Shown here in pieces: positions 55,708 through 64,000 of a stretch of 64,000 bases of DNA. The notes beneath the pieces were generated by a model that saw only the letters and a list, made by a program, of their open reading frames with translations, ran no database searches and was not told where the DNA came from. The stretch comes from AP-15 sp963738185 (GTDB lineage: Bacteria; Pseudomonadota; Alphaproteobacteria; ATCC43930; CGMCC-115725): contig CAVTVA010000003.1 in the NCBI GenBank assembly GCA_963738185.1, forward strand, positions 1,302,001-1,366,000. The letters run 5' to 3'. The first letter of the stretch is position 1, and every line of letters starts with the position of its first letter. Both the position numbers and the translations under genes were made by a program.

Positions 55708-56493
55708 TCAGCCGTGGCGTCGCCGCCAAATCGTGCCGAACACAACGACCGCGCCGGCCATCGCCCCAAGATTGGCGATCGTAAAGGCCGCCAAGATCGG
55801 CACCGTGTAGCGTCCGACCTGCGGGTCGTCGCCATGACACCACAGCAGCAGCCGGCTCAGCGGACCCGGCGCTGTCGCCTGCGCCGCCTGCGTCAGCGCG
55901 GCCCGCAACTGCGCCGGCGCCGGATCGATTTGGAGCAGGTAGCGGCTGATCGTGCCGTCGGGCGCGGCCACGACAAAGCCGACCGGGTGCATGTATTGGT
56001 CGATCGCCGCATCGTAGCGGTAGGGGAAGCCGACCGCGGCGGCGATCTGTTTTACGACTGCTTGCGGCCCGGTCAGGAAATGCCAGCCCGCGGCGGCTCC
56101 CGGGTGGCGGTAGATCGCCAAATACTTGGCTTTCGCCGCCGCCGCCTCGGCCGGCGTGTCGCGCGGGTCGATGCTGACCGCGACCACCTGGAAATCGCGC
56201 CCGGCATTGAGCGGCAGCGCGTTGAGCGCCGTGGCGAGGGCGCCGAGGGCCAAGCCGCACAGGGTCTTGCAATGCAGATATTCGAGCACCAGCACCACCG
56301 GCTTGCCGGTGAAAAACTCAGCCAGAGGCACGCTGCCGCCGTGCTCGTCGTCGAGCTGCAGATCGAGCGGCAGGCGCCCGCCCGGATGCGGCCGAAAGGC
56401 GAGGCCCGAGAAGTCGGCGGCCGATGCCGGCGCTGTGGCGGCGCAAGCGAGCATCAGGCCCGCGGCGAGCAGCGCCACCCGGCCCGCTCTCAC
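55708..56493 (-). CDS. SCO1/SenC-type copper chaperone
   Basis: 261 aa from GTG 56493 overlapping the upstream stop (GTGA). Signal peptide, thioredoxin-like fold, copper ligands Cys75 and Cys79 in LHCKTLCG, and His in DQYMHPVGF. Unlike most SCO proteins it has a C-terminal membrane helix (AAFTIANLGAMAGAVVVFG) besides the N-terminal leader. Needed for CuA insertion into COX2, whose gene follows by 7 bp. Confidence 0.92.
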   Translation of the reverse strand: MRAGRVALLAAGLMLACAATAPASAADFSGLAFRPHPGGRLPLDLQLDDEHGGSVPLAEFFTGKPVVLVLEYLHCKTLCGLALGALATALNALPLNAGRDFQVVAVSIDPRDTPAEAAAAKAKYLAIYRHPGAAAGWHFLTGPQAVVKQIAAAVGFPYRYDAAIDQYMHPVGFVVAAPDGTISRYLLQIDPAPAQLRAALTQAAQATAPGPLSRLLLWCHGDDPQVGRYTVPILAAFTIANLGAMAGAVVVFGTIWRRRHG

Positions 56494-56864
56494 CGCGGCG
56501 CCTTTGGAAAGCCGGGGATCCCTTTCGCCGCCAGCTCCTTAATCGCCTGGGCGATCGGGATGTGGACGATGCCCTTTTGCTTGTCGATCCAATAATAAGT
56601 GTTGAGCTCCTTCTCCCTTTTGGCGCGGAACCCCGCGAGATCTTCTTCGGGATTGGTCTGCAGGCGCGGCGCCGGCGGCCGCACGTTCAACTGACGCCCG
56701 ACATCCGAGACGGACCCCGAAAACGCGCCGATCAGGACAAATGTCCCGATCGTCAGAAAGGCGAGGATTCCGATAAGAATGATGCCGACCGTGCGCAGCG
56801 GCCAGTCCGACGCCTCGAAGGCGGTGTCGGGATTGTCTTCGATGCGCTCTTCGAGCTCAGCCAT
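56490..56864 (-). CDS. Small membrane protein of the ACIII-caa3 operon
   Basis: 124 aa from ATG 56864, overlapping the actF stop by 8 nt. One N-terminal helix (TVGIILIGILAFLTIGTFVL) then an extra-cytoplasmic domain with LNVRPPAPRLQTNPEEDL and a conserved-looking C-terminus WIDKQKGIVHIPIAQAIKEL. The WIDK...VHIPI pattern recurs, as I recall, in small proteins beside alternative complex III/oxidase genes. Probably an accessory or structural subunit. Confidence 0.75.
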   Translation of the reverse strand: MAELEERIEDNPDTAFEASDWPLRTVGIILIGILAFLTIGTFVLIGAFSGSVSDVGRQLNVRPPAPRLQTNPEEDLAGFRAKREKELNTYYWIDKQKGIVHIPIAQAIKELAAKGIPGFPKAPR

Positions 56865-57963
56865 GATGCGCTTTCCAGCCGACCGCACCGAGCGCCAGGG
56901 CGGCGCCATTCCGCAGCCACCACAACAGCAGCAACACGATCAGCGCGCCCAAAGCGAGGATCGCGGCGGCATCGAGCCAGAACGGGCCGGCCCGGCGGAA
57001 CACCGGCAGAACCAGCCACCATTTATCGGCGATGCTGCCGAGGAGGATCAGCACGCAGGTTGCGCCAACGACGCCGCGGCTGCGCTTGCCCGGCTGCGAC
57101 ACCAGCGCGAAAAACGGCACGAAAAACCCGAGCACCGCGGCAACCACCGTCGCCGGCTGCCACACTCCGGCCATGCGGGTCAGATACCAGGGAATTTCGT
57201 TGCTGAGGTTCTCCTCCCAAATGATCAGAAACTGGCAGAATTCGACATAAGCCCAGAAGATCGTTGTCGCGAGCAGAATGCTGGCGAGGTCGGCGATGTG
57301 GTCGCGACGGCTGCCGAGCGGGGCGCCGACGAGCGTGACAACGAGCAGCACCAGCGCGAGGCCGGTGTTGAACCAGCCGGCTGCGGCAATCATCGGGAAC
57401 ACCGACGACCAGAATGTCGGCTCAAGCGACAGGATCCAGTCGATCGAGGCAAAGCCCGCCGAAAGGGCGAGCAGGACCAGCCCGATCCCGCTCAGCCACG
57501 ACAGCGCGGGGGCGATCGGCAGGGCCTCGCCGCGCGGCCCGAACAGCGCATAGGCGGCGAGCAGGTTCCACAGCACCACGTCGATCGCATAGCGCAGGTA
57601 GAAGGCGGTGCTGTTGAGATAAAACACATTGCCAAGGCTCGGCGCCGGATGGGTCCAGCTGTAAAGGCTGTGCAGGCCGATAAAAGCGGGGATCCCGGCG
57701 AGGGTGGCGAGCGGCATCGTCGCGATCGCCGCGTTCAACACCGGGCGGGCGGTCGCCATCCAGCGGCCGCCGGTCAAATCATGCACCAGCACCAGGGTGA
57801 CCCCGGCAAGCGGCACCCCGACCCACAGCAAAAAGCTGCTGAGCCAAGCACGGAAAAAGCCGGTCACATCGATCACAGCACCGGCAATACAGCCCGCAGC
57901 CCCGATCAGCAGCACGGCGAGCACCGCCAGGTTGACGCCGAGCCAGTTGCGGTTGGCGCTCAC
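56857..57963 (-). CDS. actF: Alternative complex III subunit ActF (polytopic membrane protein)
   Basis: 368 aa, GTG start (VSANRNWLGVNLA) overlapping the actE stop by 4 nt. About ten helices. WHPAPSLGNVFYLNST-like segment (here THPAPSLGNVFYLNST), SIDWILSLEPTFWSSVFPM, and WAYVEFCQFLIIWEENL are the typical ActF/NrfD-like signatures. Forms part of the membrane quinol-oxidising module. Confidence 0.92.
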   Translation of the reverse strand: MSANRNWLGVNLAVLAVLLIGAAGCIAGAVIDVTGFFRAWLSSFLLWVGVPLAGVTLVLVHDLTGGRWMATARPVLNAAIATMPLATLAGIPAFIGLHSLYSWTHPAPSLGNVFYLNSTAFYLRYAIDVVLWNLLAAYALFGPRGEALPIAPALSWLSGIGLVLLALSAGFASIDWILSLEPTFWSSVFPMIAAAGWFNTGLALVLLVVTLVGAPLGSRRDHIADLASILLATTIFWAYVEFCQFLIIWEENLSNEIPWYLTRMAGVWQPATVVAAVLGFFVPFFALVSQPGKRSRGVVGATCVLILLGSIADKWWLVLPVFRRAGPFWLDAAAILALGALIVLLLLWWLRNGAALALGAVGWKAHHG

Positions 57964-58469
57964 TGCAAGCTCGCCCGCTGGTCGGCCGGCACATCGGCGA
58001 GCCGGGCGTCGGCGCTCGCCTGCAGGGCCCGGATATAGGCGACGATCGCCCAGCGGTCGGCCGGCGCCACCCGGTCGGCATAGGGGAACATGACGCCATA
58101 GCCATGGGTGATGACGTCGTAGAAATGCTGGTTCGGCGCCGCGCGCAGCCGGGCGATGTAGTATGAGGGCGGCGGGGGAAACCCGCGCTGCACGATCATG
58201 CCGTGACCGTCGCCGACGCGGCTGTGGCAGGGCGCGCAATAAATGTCAAAGCGCTGCTGGCCGCGCTGGAGCAGTGCCAGGGTGACCGGCGGGATCGGCA
58301 CCGGCACGTCGCCGCGCGCGATGGTGTGCAGCGGCGGCAATGCCGGCCAGTTCGCTTGCGCGCCGTAGGGCAGCTCGTAAGGCAGCCGCTTTGGCTGGTT
58401 CGCCATGTTGTCGCAGGCCACCACGCCCAGGCACAGGCCGGCGAGCAGCAGGATCGGTGTCAGCCTCAT
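57960..58469 (-). CDS. actE: Alternative complex III subunit ActE (monohaem cytochrome c)
   Basis: 169 aa. Lipoprotein leader with GVVAC lipobox, one CxxCH (YCAPCHSRVGDG), and distal Met in YGVMFPYADRV. Carries electrons from complex III to the oxidase. Both ends overlap neighbours by 4 nt. Confidence 0.93.
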   Translation of the reverse strand: MRLTPILLLAGLCLGVVACDNMANQPKRLPYELPYGAQANWPALPPLHTIARGDVPVPIPPVTLALLQRGQQRFDIYCAPCHSRVGDGHGMIVQRGFPPPPSYYIARLRAAPNQHFYDVITHGYGVMFPYADRVAPADRWAIVAYIRALQASADARLADVPADQRASLQ

Positions 58470-59005
58470 CCCGGCACCTCGGCCACGCGCTCGGCGCCAT
58501 GGCGCTCGAAGATGCGGCGGACATGGTCCGGCGCGAAGCTCGGGTCCCGTGCCTCGACGCACAGCACAAAGCGGTCGCGCGAGGCTCGGTCGAATTCGGG
58601 TGCGGCAAAGATCGGATGGTATAAAAGCGGCAGCCGGCACGACACCAGCAGCGCGAAAAACCCGGCCGCGATCGCGCACAATACGGTGAACTCGAAGGTG
58701 CCGACCATAAAGGCCGGCCAGCTGTTGTGCGGACGCCCGCCGACATTGATCGGATAATTGAGCGCCTCGTCCCAATACTGGATGAAATAGCCCCAGACCG
58801 CGCCGAACACCGCGCCGAGCGCGATCGCCAGCGGCATCCAGGTGCGCCGGCCGGGGCGCATCAGCTCGTCGAGCCCCTCGACCGGGTAGGGCGTGTGCGC
58901 TTCGAACGCGCGAAAGCCCAGCGCACGCAATTGCCGCGCCGCCGCCGTCACCGCTTCGGCGGTGGCAAAGACGCCGATCATGCCGAAGAGCCGCTCTTCG
59001 CTCAC
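58466..59005 (-). CDS. actD: Alternative complex III subunit ActD (DUF3341)
   Basis: 179 aa from a GTG start. Two membrane helices (PLAIALGAVFGAVWGYFI and FTVLCAIAAGFFALLVSC) flanked by an N-terminal VFATAEAVTAAARQL domain and a C-terminal ferredoxin-like tail. Standard third membrane component in the act order. Confidence 0.92.
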   Translation of the reverse strand: MSEERLFGMIGVFATAEAVTAAARQLRALGFRAFEAHTPYPVEGLDELMRPGRRTWMPLAIALGAVFGAVWGYFIQYWDEALNYPINVGGRPHNSWPAFMVGTFEFTVLCAIAAGFFALLVSCRLPLLYHPIFAAPEFDRASRDRFVLCVEARDPSFAPDHVRRIFERHGAERVAEVPG

Positions 59006-60360
59006 CGCGAGCCCCGCTTATCGACCAGCTCGCGCATCTCGGCGATCGAGACGATCGGGAACAGCCGCAGAAATATAAAGAACAAAGTGAGGAAGAGGCC
59101 GATCGATCCCGCCAGGGTCGCCCAATCCCACAATGTCGGGTAAAAGACGCCCCACTCGGACGGCATCCAGGCGTGGCTCAGGGTCGGGACCACGATCACA
59201 AAACGCTCGAGCCACATGCCGACGATAATGCCGACCGAGATCACAAACAGGCCGATCTCGCTGCGGCGCACCGCCGGCAGCCACAGGAGCTGCGGGATCA
59301 CGACGTTGAGAGCGATCTTCCCCCAATAGGACGCGGCATAAAAGCCGAAGATGCGAAAGAAGAACCCGCTTTTGTCGGCAACGCTGCTGCCGTAGATCGG
59401 GCCAAACGCCTCCCACAGATAGGCGTAGCCGAGCATTACGCTGCCGACCAGCATGACCTTGCCAAGCGCATTGAAATGATACGCGGTGATCACGTCCTGG
59501 AGCCCGTAGCCGCGGCGGACCAGGATCGTCAGCATGATCACCAACGCCAGCCCGGACAGCACCGCGCCGAAGAAAAAATAGGGCGGGAATTGCGTCGAAT
59601 GCCAGCCGGCGGTGAGCCCGCCGGCGAAATCAAGGCCGACCACGCTGTGCACCGAGATCACCATCGGCGCCATGATCGCGCACATGATGAAATAGACGGT
59701 CCGATGGTTGCGCCAATGCCGCGCCGAGCCGCGCCAGCCCAGCGCCAAGATGCCGTAGAGGACTTGCTTGCGCCGGGTCTGCGCCAGATCGCGCACAGTG
59801 GCGAGGTCGGGCAGCAGCCCGACGTAATAGAACATGATCGACATTAAGATGTAGCAGAGAAGGCAGATGAAATCCCACCACAGCGGGCTGCGCACTTGCG
59901 GCCACACCCCCATCACCGTCGAATACGGGAACAGCCAATAGAATAAGCCGGGCCGGCCGAGATGCATGATCGGCATGATGCCGGCGCACGCCGCGGCGCT
60001 CAGCATCATCGACTCGGCGATCCGGTTGGTCGCCGAGCGCCATGGCGAGCGGGTCAGATAGAACAATGCCGAGACGATCGTGCCGCCGCTCGCCAGTGCG
60101 ATCCACCACACATATTCGGCGATCGCCAGACCCCAGGCGACTGGGATTTCGACCCCCCAGACGCCGATCCCGTTGATGAACAGCCAGGCCATCGCGACGA
60201 CGAGCACCAGCAGCAGCAGCAGCGAAATGCCGAAGCCGATCCACCACCAGCGCGGCGCGTGCGGGCGCAGCACCCGCTCGCTGACCTCTTCGCTGACCGA
60301 GCTCAGGGTCACCCCCGGTTCGACGATCGGCGCCTCGCTCGGCAAATCGGCGATAGTCAT
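59002..60360 (-). CDS. actC: Alternative complex III subunit ActC (NrfD/PsrC-type)
   Basis: 452 aa with about ten helices. NrfD-family markers include EYVWWIALASGGTIVSALFY (core WWIALASGGTIVS), RPGLFYWLFPY and HSVVGLDFAGGLTAGWH. Holds the quinol site in the family. Start 5 bp after actB. Confidence 0.95.
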   Translation of the reverse strand: MTIADLPSEAPIVEPGVTLSSVSEEVSERVLRPHAPRWWWIGFGISLLLLLVLVVAMAWLFINGIGVWGVEIPVAWGLAIAEYVWWIALASGGTIVSALFYLTRSPWRSATNRIAESMMLSAAACAGIMPIMHLGRPGLFYWLFPYSTVMGVWPQVRSPLWWDFICLLCYILMSIMFYYVGLLPDLATVRDLAQTRRKQVLYGILALGWRGSARHWRNHRTVYFIMCAIMAPMVISVHSVVGLDFAGGLTAGWHSTQFPPYFFFGAVLSGLALVIMLTILVRRGYGLQDVITAYHFNALGKVMLVGSVMLGYAYLWEAFGPIYGSSVADKSGFFFRIFGFYAASYWGKIALNVVIPQLLWLPAVRRSEIGLFVISVGIIVGMWLERFVIVVPTLSHAWMPSEWGVFYPTLWDWATLAGSIGLFLTLFFIFLRLFPIVSIAEMRELVDKRGSR

Positions 60361-60364
60361 GCCG

Positions 60365-63316
60365 TCATGCCTCGTCGTCCTTGATCAGCGGGTTGCGGTT
60401 GCGGATCAGGCCGGAATAGCTGGTGCGCGGCCGGGTGTTGAGCTCGCCGAGCAGCACGTAATCGAGCGGGCTCGCCTTGCGCCGCGAAACCGCGCTCTTC
60501 GGGTCGTTGCGGTTGCCAAAGACGATCGCCTGGGTCGGGCAGCTCTGCTGGCAGGCGGTGACGATTTCGCCGTCGCTGATCGGCCGGTTCTCGCGCAGGG
60601 CGTCGATCTGCGTCGTCCGGACGCGCTGGATGCAGTAGGTGCATTTTTCCATGACGCCGCGACCGCGCACCGTCACCTCCGGGTTCCATGATTCAGCCGG
60701 CCGGTCCTCATCGTCCGCATAGGCGAAGAAATTGAAGCGGCGCACCTTGTAGGGGCAGTTGTTCGAGCAGAACCGGGTCCCGACACAGCGGTTATAGACC
60801 ATCAGGTTCAGCCCCTCGTGGTCGTGCACGGTTGCGTGCACCGGGCAGACCACCTCGCAGGGCGCGTCCTCGCACATCATGCACGGCACCGGCTCAAACG
60901 CCGTCTGGGGCGCATCGGGCGGCCCCGAGTAATAGCGGTCGATGCGCAGCCAGTGCATCTCGCGGCCGGCGAGAACCTGGTCCTTGCCGACGACCGGCAC
61001 ATTGTTCTCGGCCTGACAGGCGACGACGCACGCCTGGCAGCCGATGCAGGAATTCAGGTCGATCGCCATCGCCCAGGCGTTTTCGGGGTATTTGTAGGCG
61101 GGGTAGAGCGACGGATCGCTTTCCTTGTGCTCCAGAAAGTGCGGGTTCTCTCGGAAATCGGCGAGCGTCCCCTCTCGCACGAGATCGCGCCCGGCCACCC
61201 GGTCATGCCCTTGCACGCTCGCGAGCCTCAGGGTGTCGCCAGTTTTGCTCAGCGATTTCGCCGCGAGAACCCAAGGGCTTTGAGCGGTCCTCAGCGCGTA
61301 AGCGTCGAAGCCGGCGCCGACGCCGAGCCCGCCGGCGCGCCGGCCAAAGCCGAGCGGCAGGGTGATGCAATCGGGCGCCTGCCCGGGCAGCACAAAGACC
61401 GGCGCGCGCAGCTCGCCATTTCCGGCGGCGATCGTCACCACATCTTCGGTTTGGAGGCCGAGCCGCTTGGCCGTCGCGGGCGCGATCAGCGCGGCGTTGT
61501 CCCAGGTCAGCCGGGTAAATGTGCGCGGCATCTCCAAGAGCCACGGGTTGTCGGCAAAACGCCCATCCCAAGTCGCCTCGTCGGGGCGGAACAAGAGGTC
61601 GAGCTCAGGCTTCGGCTCCGGCTTTCGCGCGGTCGCGGCAGGCAGATGGGCGGCGAGATCGGCCGCCGGCGTTGCCGTGACCGGCGCTGCGGCGCTGTTC
61701 GCGACCACTCCGATGCGCACGGCCTCGTGCCAGAAATGCTCGAAATCGCCATGCCCTTGCTGCTGCGCGGTGCTCTGCCAAAAAACGCGCAGCAGATCGT
61801 AATCGACCGGCATCGTCGCGCCCTGCAACACCGCCAAGAGCTCCTGCGCCGAATGGCCGCCGTATAGTCTGCGCACCTGGGGCTGCTGGATCGTGATAGT
61901 GCCGTCGAAGGCGCGGGCATCGCTCCAGGCTTCGTATTCGTGGGCGGCGGGGATGTGCCAGGTGCTGGCCAGCGCGGTTTCGTCGGCATAGAGCGCGAGA
62001 TCGACCGACAGCGGCACCTTCTTGAGCGCCGCCGCGAAATCGACATCCGCGGGCGCGGTGTAGACCGGGTTCGCCTCCACCATCAGGAGGGTGTCGACCC
62101 TGCCCGCCATCATGTCGGCGACGAGCTTTTGCAAGGATTGCTGCTGCGGCTCGGAAGTGGCGGCCACCGGCTCGATCAGCCGGATGGTCGCGCCAAAGCC
62201 GCCGAGCGCGGCGTTGATCGCATGCGCCAAGAGGTGAATTTCGACGGGCTGCTCGCGCCCGGCATGAATGAGCGCGCGGCCATGGTGCTGCTTCAGATCC
62301 TGCGCCGCCGCCTTCAGCCAGTCGGCTTCCTTGATCTGCGCCTGCGACCATTCCTGCGGCCCGGCCCCAAGCGTCGCCGCGAGATAGCGCATCGCCGCCG
62401 CGATTTCCGCCGGGCGCAGCGCCAGGCGATGATCGGCCTTGGCGCCGATCAGGGTGGGCGTGCTTTCGATCGCGTAGACCCGGCTCATCTTGCCGCCGGT
62501 CTGGTCCGGGCGGCGCCGCGCGGCGAACTGGCGGGCGTAGGCGAGCCATCCCGGCACGGCCGAGATCAGGTCGCTCTCGACCGCAAAGATCACGTCGGCG
62601 GAGCTGAGGTCGTAGACGCTGTCGAGGGGCCGGCCGAAGGCCTGCTGGGTTGCGGTGCGCTCGTCGTCGCGGTGCAGCGGCTCCCATTGGTGCCATTGCA
62701 TCGCCGGGAATTGCTTTTGCAGGGCGGCCATCTGCGCGGTCAGCGATGGCGAGGTCAGCGTGCCGGTCAGCAGCCGCAGCCCCTCGCCATGGTGCGCCAT
62801 GAGGCGTTCGCGGCGGTCGAACAGCGCGGTCACAAACCCCTCCCAGCTGTCGATCTGGCCATGGCCGATGACCGACTGCGCGCGGCGCGGGTCGTAGAGG
62901 CCAAGGATCGTCGCCTGCATCTGAGCGCTCGCAGCACCCAGGCTTGCCGGGTGGTCGGGGTTGCCCTCGATCTTGATCGGCCGCCCCATTTGGCTGGCGA
63001 CCAGCACGCCGGTGGCATACCCGTCGAGGGTCGTCGCCGTGGCGTAATAGCGCGAGCGCCCCGGCACGATGCCGGGCGGCTGCTCGACGTAAGGGAGGAG
63101 CTGGCGCGGATTGGGCTCGGGGCCGCAGGCCGTGAGCCCGCCCGTCAGACCGCCGAGCGCCATCGAGGCCGCCATCAGCTGCAGAAACCGGCGGCGGTCG
63201 AGGCTGCCGAGCACGTCGCGAAAGCGCGGCGCCTCGCGTTCGACGATCGCCGCGAATTCCGGCGTCTCGGCCAGCTCCTCGAGGCTGCGCCAATAGCTGC
63301 GTCCGGGCGCGCTCAT
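60365..63316 (-). CDS. actB: Alternative complex III subunit ActB (molybdopterin-fold plus iron-sulfur protein)
   Basis: 983 aa. ATG 63316 overlaps the actA stop (ATGA). A Tat-like RRRFLQLMAA at residues 41-50 suggests export. A long molybdopterin-oxidoreductase-like part, which in ActB lacks the cofactor, runs to about residue 740. A four-cluster ferredoxin part follows: CIGCQACVVACQAENN, CMMCEDAPCEVVCP, CVGTRFCSNNCPYK and CTYCIQRV with CQQSCPTQAI. It passes electrons within the complex. Confidence 0.95.
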   Translation of the reverse strand: MSAPGRSYWRSLEELAETPEFAAIVEREAPRFRDVLGSLDRRRFLQLMAASMALGGLTGGLTACGPEPNPRQLLPYVEQPPGIVPGRSRYYATATTLDGYATGVLVASQMGRPIKIEGNPDHPASLGAASAQMQATILGLYDPRRAQSVIGHGQIDSWEGFVTALFDRRERLMAHHGEGLRLLTGTLTSPSLTAQMAALQKQFPAMQWHQWEPLHRDDERTATQQAFGRPLDSVYDLSSADVIFAVESDLISAVPGWLAYARQFAARRRPDQTGGKMSRVYAIESTPTLIGAKADHRLALRPAEIAAAMRYLAATLGAGPQEWSQAQIKEADWLKAAAQDLKQHHGRALIHAGREQPVEIHLLAHAINAALGGFGATIRLIEPVAATSEPQQQSLQKLVADMMAGRVDTLLMVEANPVYTAPADVDFAAALKKVPLSVDLALYADETALASTWHIPAAHEYEAWSDARAFDGTITIQQPQVRRLYGGHSAQELLAVLQGATMPVDYDLLRVFWQSTAQQQGHGDFEHFWHEAVRIGVVANSAAAPVTATPAADLAAHLPAATARKPEPKPELDLLFRPDEATWDGRFADNPWLLEMPRTFTRLTWDNAALIAPATAKRLGLQTEDVVTIAAGNGELRAPVFVLPGQAPDCITLPLGFGRRAGGLGVGAGFDAYALRTAQSPWVLAAKSLSKTGDTLRLASVQGHDRVAGRDLVREGTLADFRENPHFLEHKESDPSLYPAYKYPENAWAMAIDLNSCIGCQACVVACQAENNVPVVGKDQVLAGREMHWLRIDRYYSGPPDAPQTAFEPVPCMMCEDAPCEVVCPVHATVHDHEGLNLMVYNRCVGTRFCSNNCPYKVRRFNFFAYADDEDRPAESWNPEVTVRGRGVMEKCTYCIQRVRTTQIDALRENRPISDGEIVTACQQSCPTQAIVFGNRNDPKSAVSRRKASPLDYVLLGELNTRPRTSYSGLIRNRNPLIKDDEA

Positions 63317-63963
63317 CGATGGCATACTCCGCAGTCGCTGAGCGTCCGGGTGTGGATGTGATAGGCCGCCATCAATTGCTCGCCGGACGGAGTAGCGGGC
63401 GTGCGATGCCAGTGCGGATTGAACACTTGGTCGAGCGGGCGCAGATGCGGCGCCGGATCGCGATGGCAGGAAAGACACCAGCTCATGTAGAGCGTGGTCG
63501 CTTTTCGGGTCAGCGGCATGTCGCCGATCGGCCCGTGGCATTCGGTGCAGCCGACCCCCTTGGCGATGTGGATGCTGTGGTCGAAATAGACGTAATCGGG
63601 CAGCGTGTAGACCCGCGTCCAGCGCAGCGGCTGGTTGTCGGCCAGGCTCTGCCGCACCGGCGCCAGGATCGCGGCGTTGGTCCAGATCTGCGAGTGGCAG
63701 GTCATGCAGATCTCGGTCGCCGGCATGCCGGCGCTTTGCGAGATCTCGACCGTGGTATGACAATAGCGGCAGTCGAGGCCGAGCCCGCTGACATGGTGCT
63801 TGTGGCTGAACGGCACCGGCTGCGGCGGGATGTATCGTTCCTGGCTGTTGTAGCCCATCACCGGCACCAGCCAGATCAGCAACACCAGGAAGACGCTGCC
63901 GGCCGCCGCGGCGATCAGCGCTGCGTTCATCAGCATATTCGCGCGCGGTCCGAAGATCGCCAC
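63313..63963 (-). CDS. actA: Alternative complex III subunit ActA (pentahaem cytochrome c)
   Basis: 216 aa from GTG 63963. One N-terminal helix, then five CxxCH sites: CRYCH, CMTCH, CTECH, CLSCH and CGVCH. Extra His residues (FSHKHH, FDHSIH) are probable axial ligands. First gene of the operon; only 37 bp of upstream sequence is in the window, so the promoter is not visible. Confidence 0.95.
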   Translation of the reverse strand: MAIFGPRANMLMNAALIAAAAGSVFLVLLIWLVPVMGYNSQERYIPPQPVPFSHKHHVSGLGLDCRYCHTTVEISQSAGMPATEICMTCHSQIWTNAAILAPVRQSLADNQPLRWTRVYTLPDYVYFDHSIHIAKGVGCTECHGPIGDMPLTRKATTLYMSWCLSCHRDPAPHLRPLDQVFNPHWHRTPATPSGEQLMAAYHIHTRTLSDCGVCHR

Positions 63964-64000
63964 CCGTGTCCCCCCGGCGGCGATGCGGTCGCACCCGCCG

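Noticed and set aside
63317..63994. Extension of the actB frame to 63994
   Set aside because: This part overlaps actA, whose five CxxCH motifs lie in a different frame.

Overview
The window comes from a GC-rich Alphaproteobacterium, most likely of the Rhodospirillales/Stella-like group. This is inferred from gene content and order: dapD-dapE close to truA-fmt-def, etfB-etfA-hbd, phaA/phaB, an alpha-type porin leader, and an alternative complex III plus caa3 oxidase operon. No rRNA, tRNA, CRISPR array or prophage was recognised. The coding style is uniform, and adjacent genes often overlap by 4 nt.

Layout. 1-7 kb: acyl-CoA carboxylase beta chain, a formyltransferase, a methyltransferase, a luciferase-like oxidoreductase and the lysine genes dapD-dapE. 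7-16 kb (mostly minus strand): a proline-rich membrane protein, truA-fmt-def, pyrE, a polysaccharide deacetylase, an HNH nuclease, and hbd-etfA-etfB. 16-24.4 kb: an S10-type peptidase, a MoaD/ThiS-like protein, a GNAT, then an envelope-glycan group (nucleotide-sugar epimerase, two FemAB/CelD-like acyltransferases, GT4 glycosyltransferase, YdcF-like protein). 24.4-34.9 kb: hydantoinase, an IS remnant inside inverted repeats, two YXWGXW lipoproteins, NUDIX, thiC with a TPP riboswitch, an L,D-transpeptidase coupled to phaB, phaA, and a scarred stretch with a porin stub and an IS256-type transposase stub. 35-43.6 kb: 4-hydroxyphenylpyruvate dioxygenase, VOC and TauD dioxygenases, RidA, a YbdK-type ligase, a ModE-like regulator with two matching palindromes in front of a TauE/SafE exporter, an orphan nucleotidyltransferase, an alpha/beta hydrolase and a GloB-like hydrolase. 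43.7-51.4 kb (plus strand): AI-2E-type permease, two SDRs, an LTA-synthase-like enzyme, DUF427 and gamma-glutamyltransferase. 52.1-64 kb (minus strand): a 12-gene respiratory operon, actABCDEF, a small membrane protein, sco, and coxB(ctaC)-coxA(ctaD)-coxC-coxD.

How the genes work together. The best-supported module is the terminal operon. Alternative complex III oxidises quinol and passes electrons, through its haem c subunits and the cytochrome c domain fused to COX2, to an aa3-type oxidase. PhaA/PhaB supply polyhydroxybutyrate precursors. EtfAB and Hbd serve acyl-CoA oxidation. The 19-24 kb genes probably build a surface polysaccharide.

Quality warning. At least ten otherwise conserved genes carry one or more single-base frameshifts, several in homopolymers, including housekeeping genes (fmt, etfA, coxC). 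This looks like residual long-read assembly error rather than decay. These genes are annotated across the shift, with approximate shift positions. Several intergenic palindromic repeat families recur across the window.
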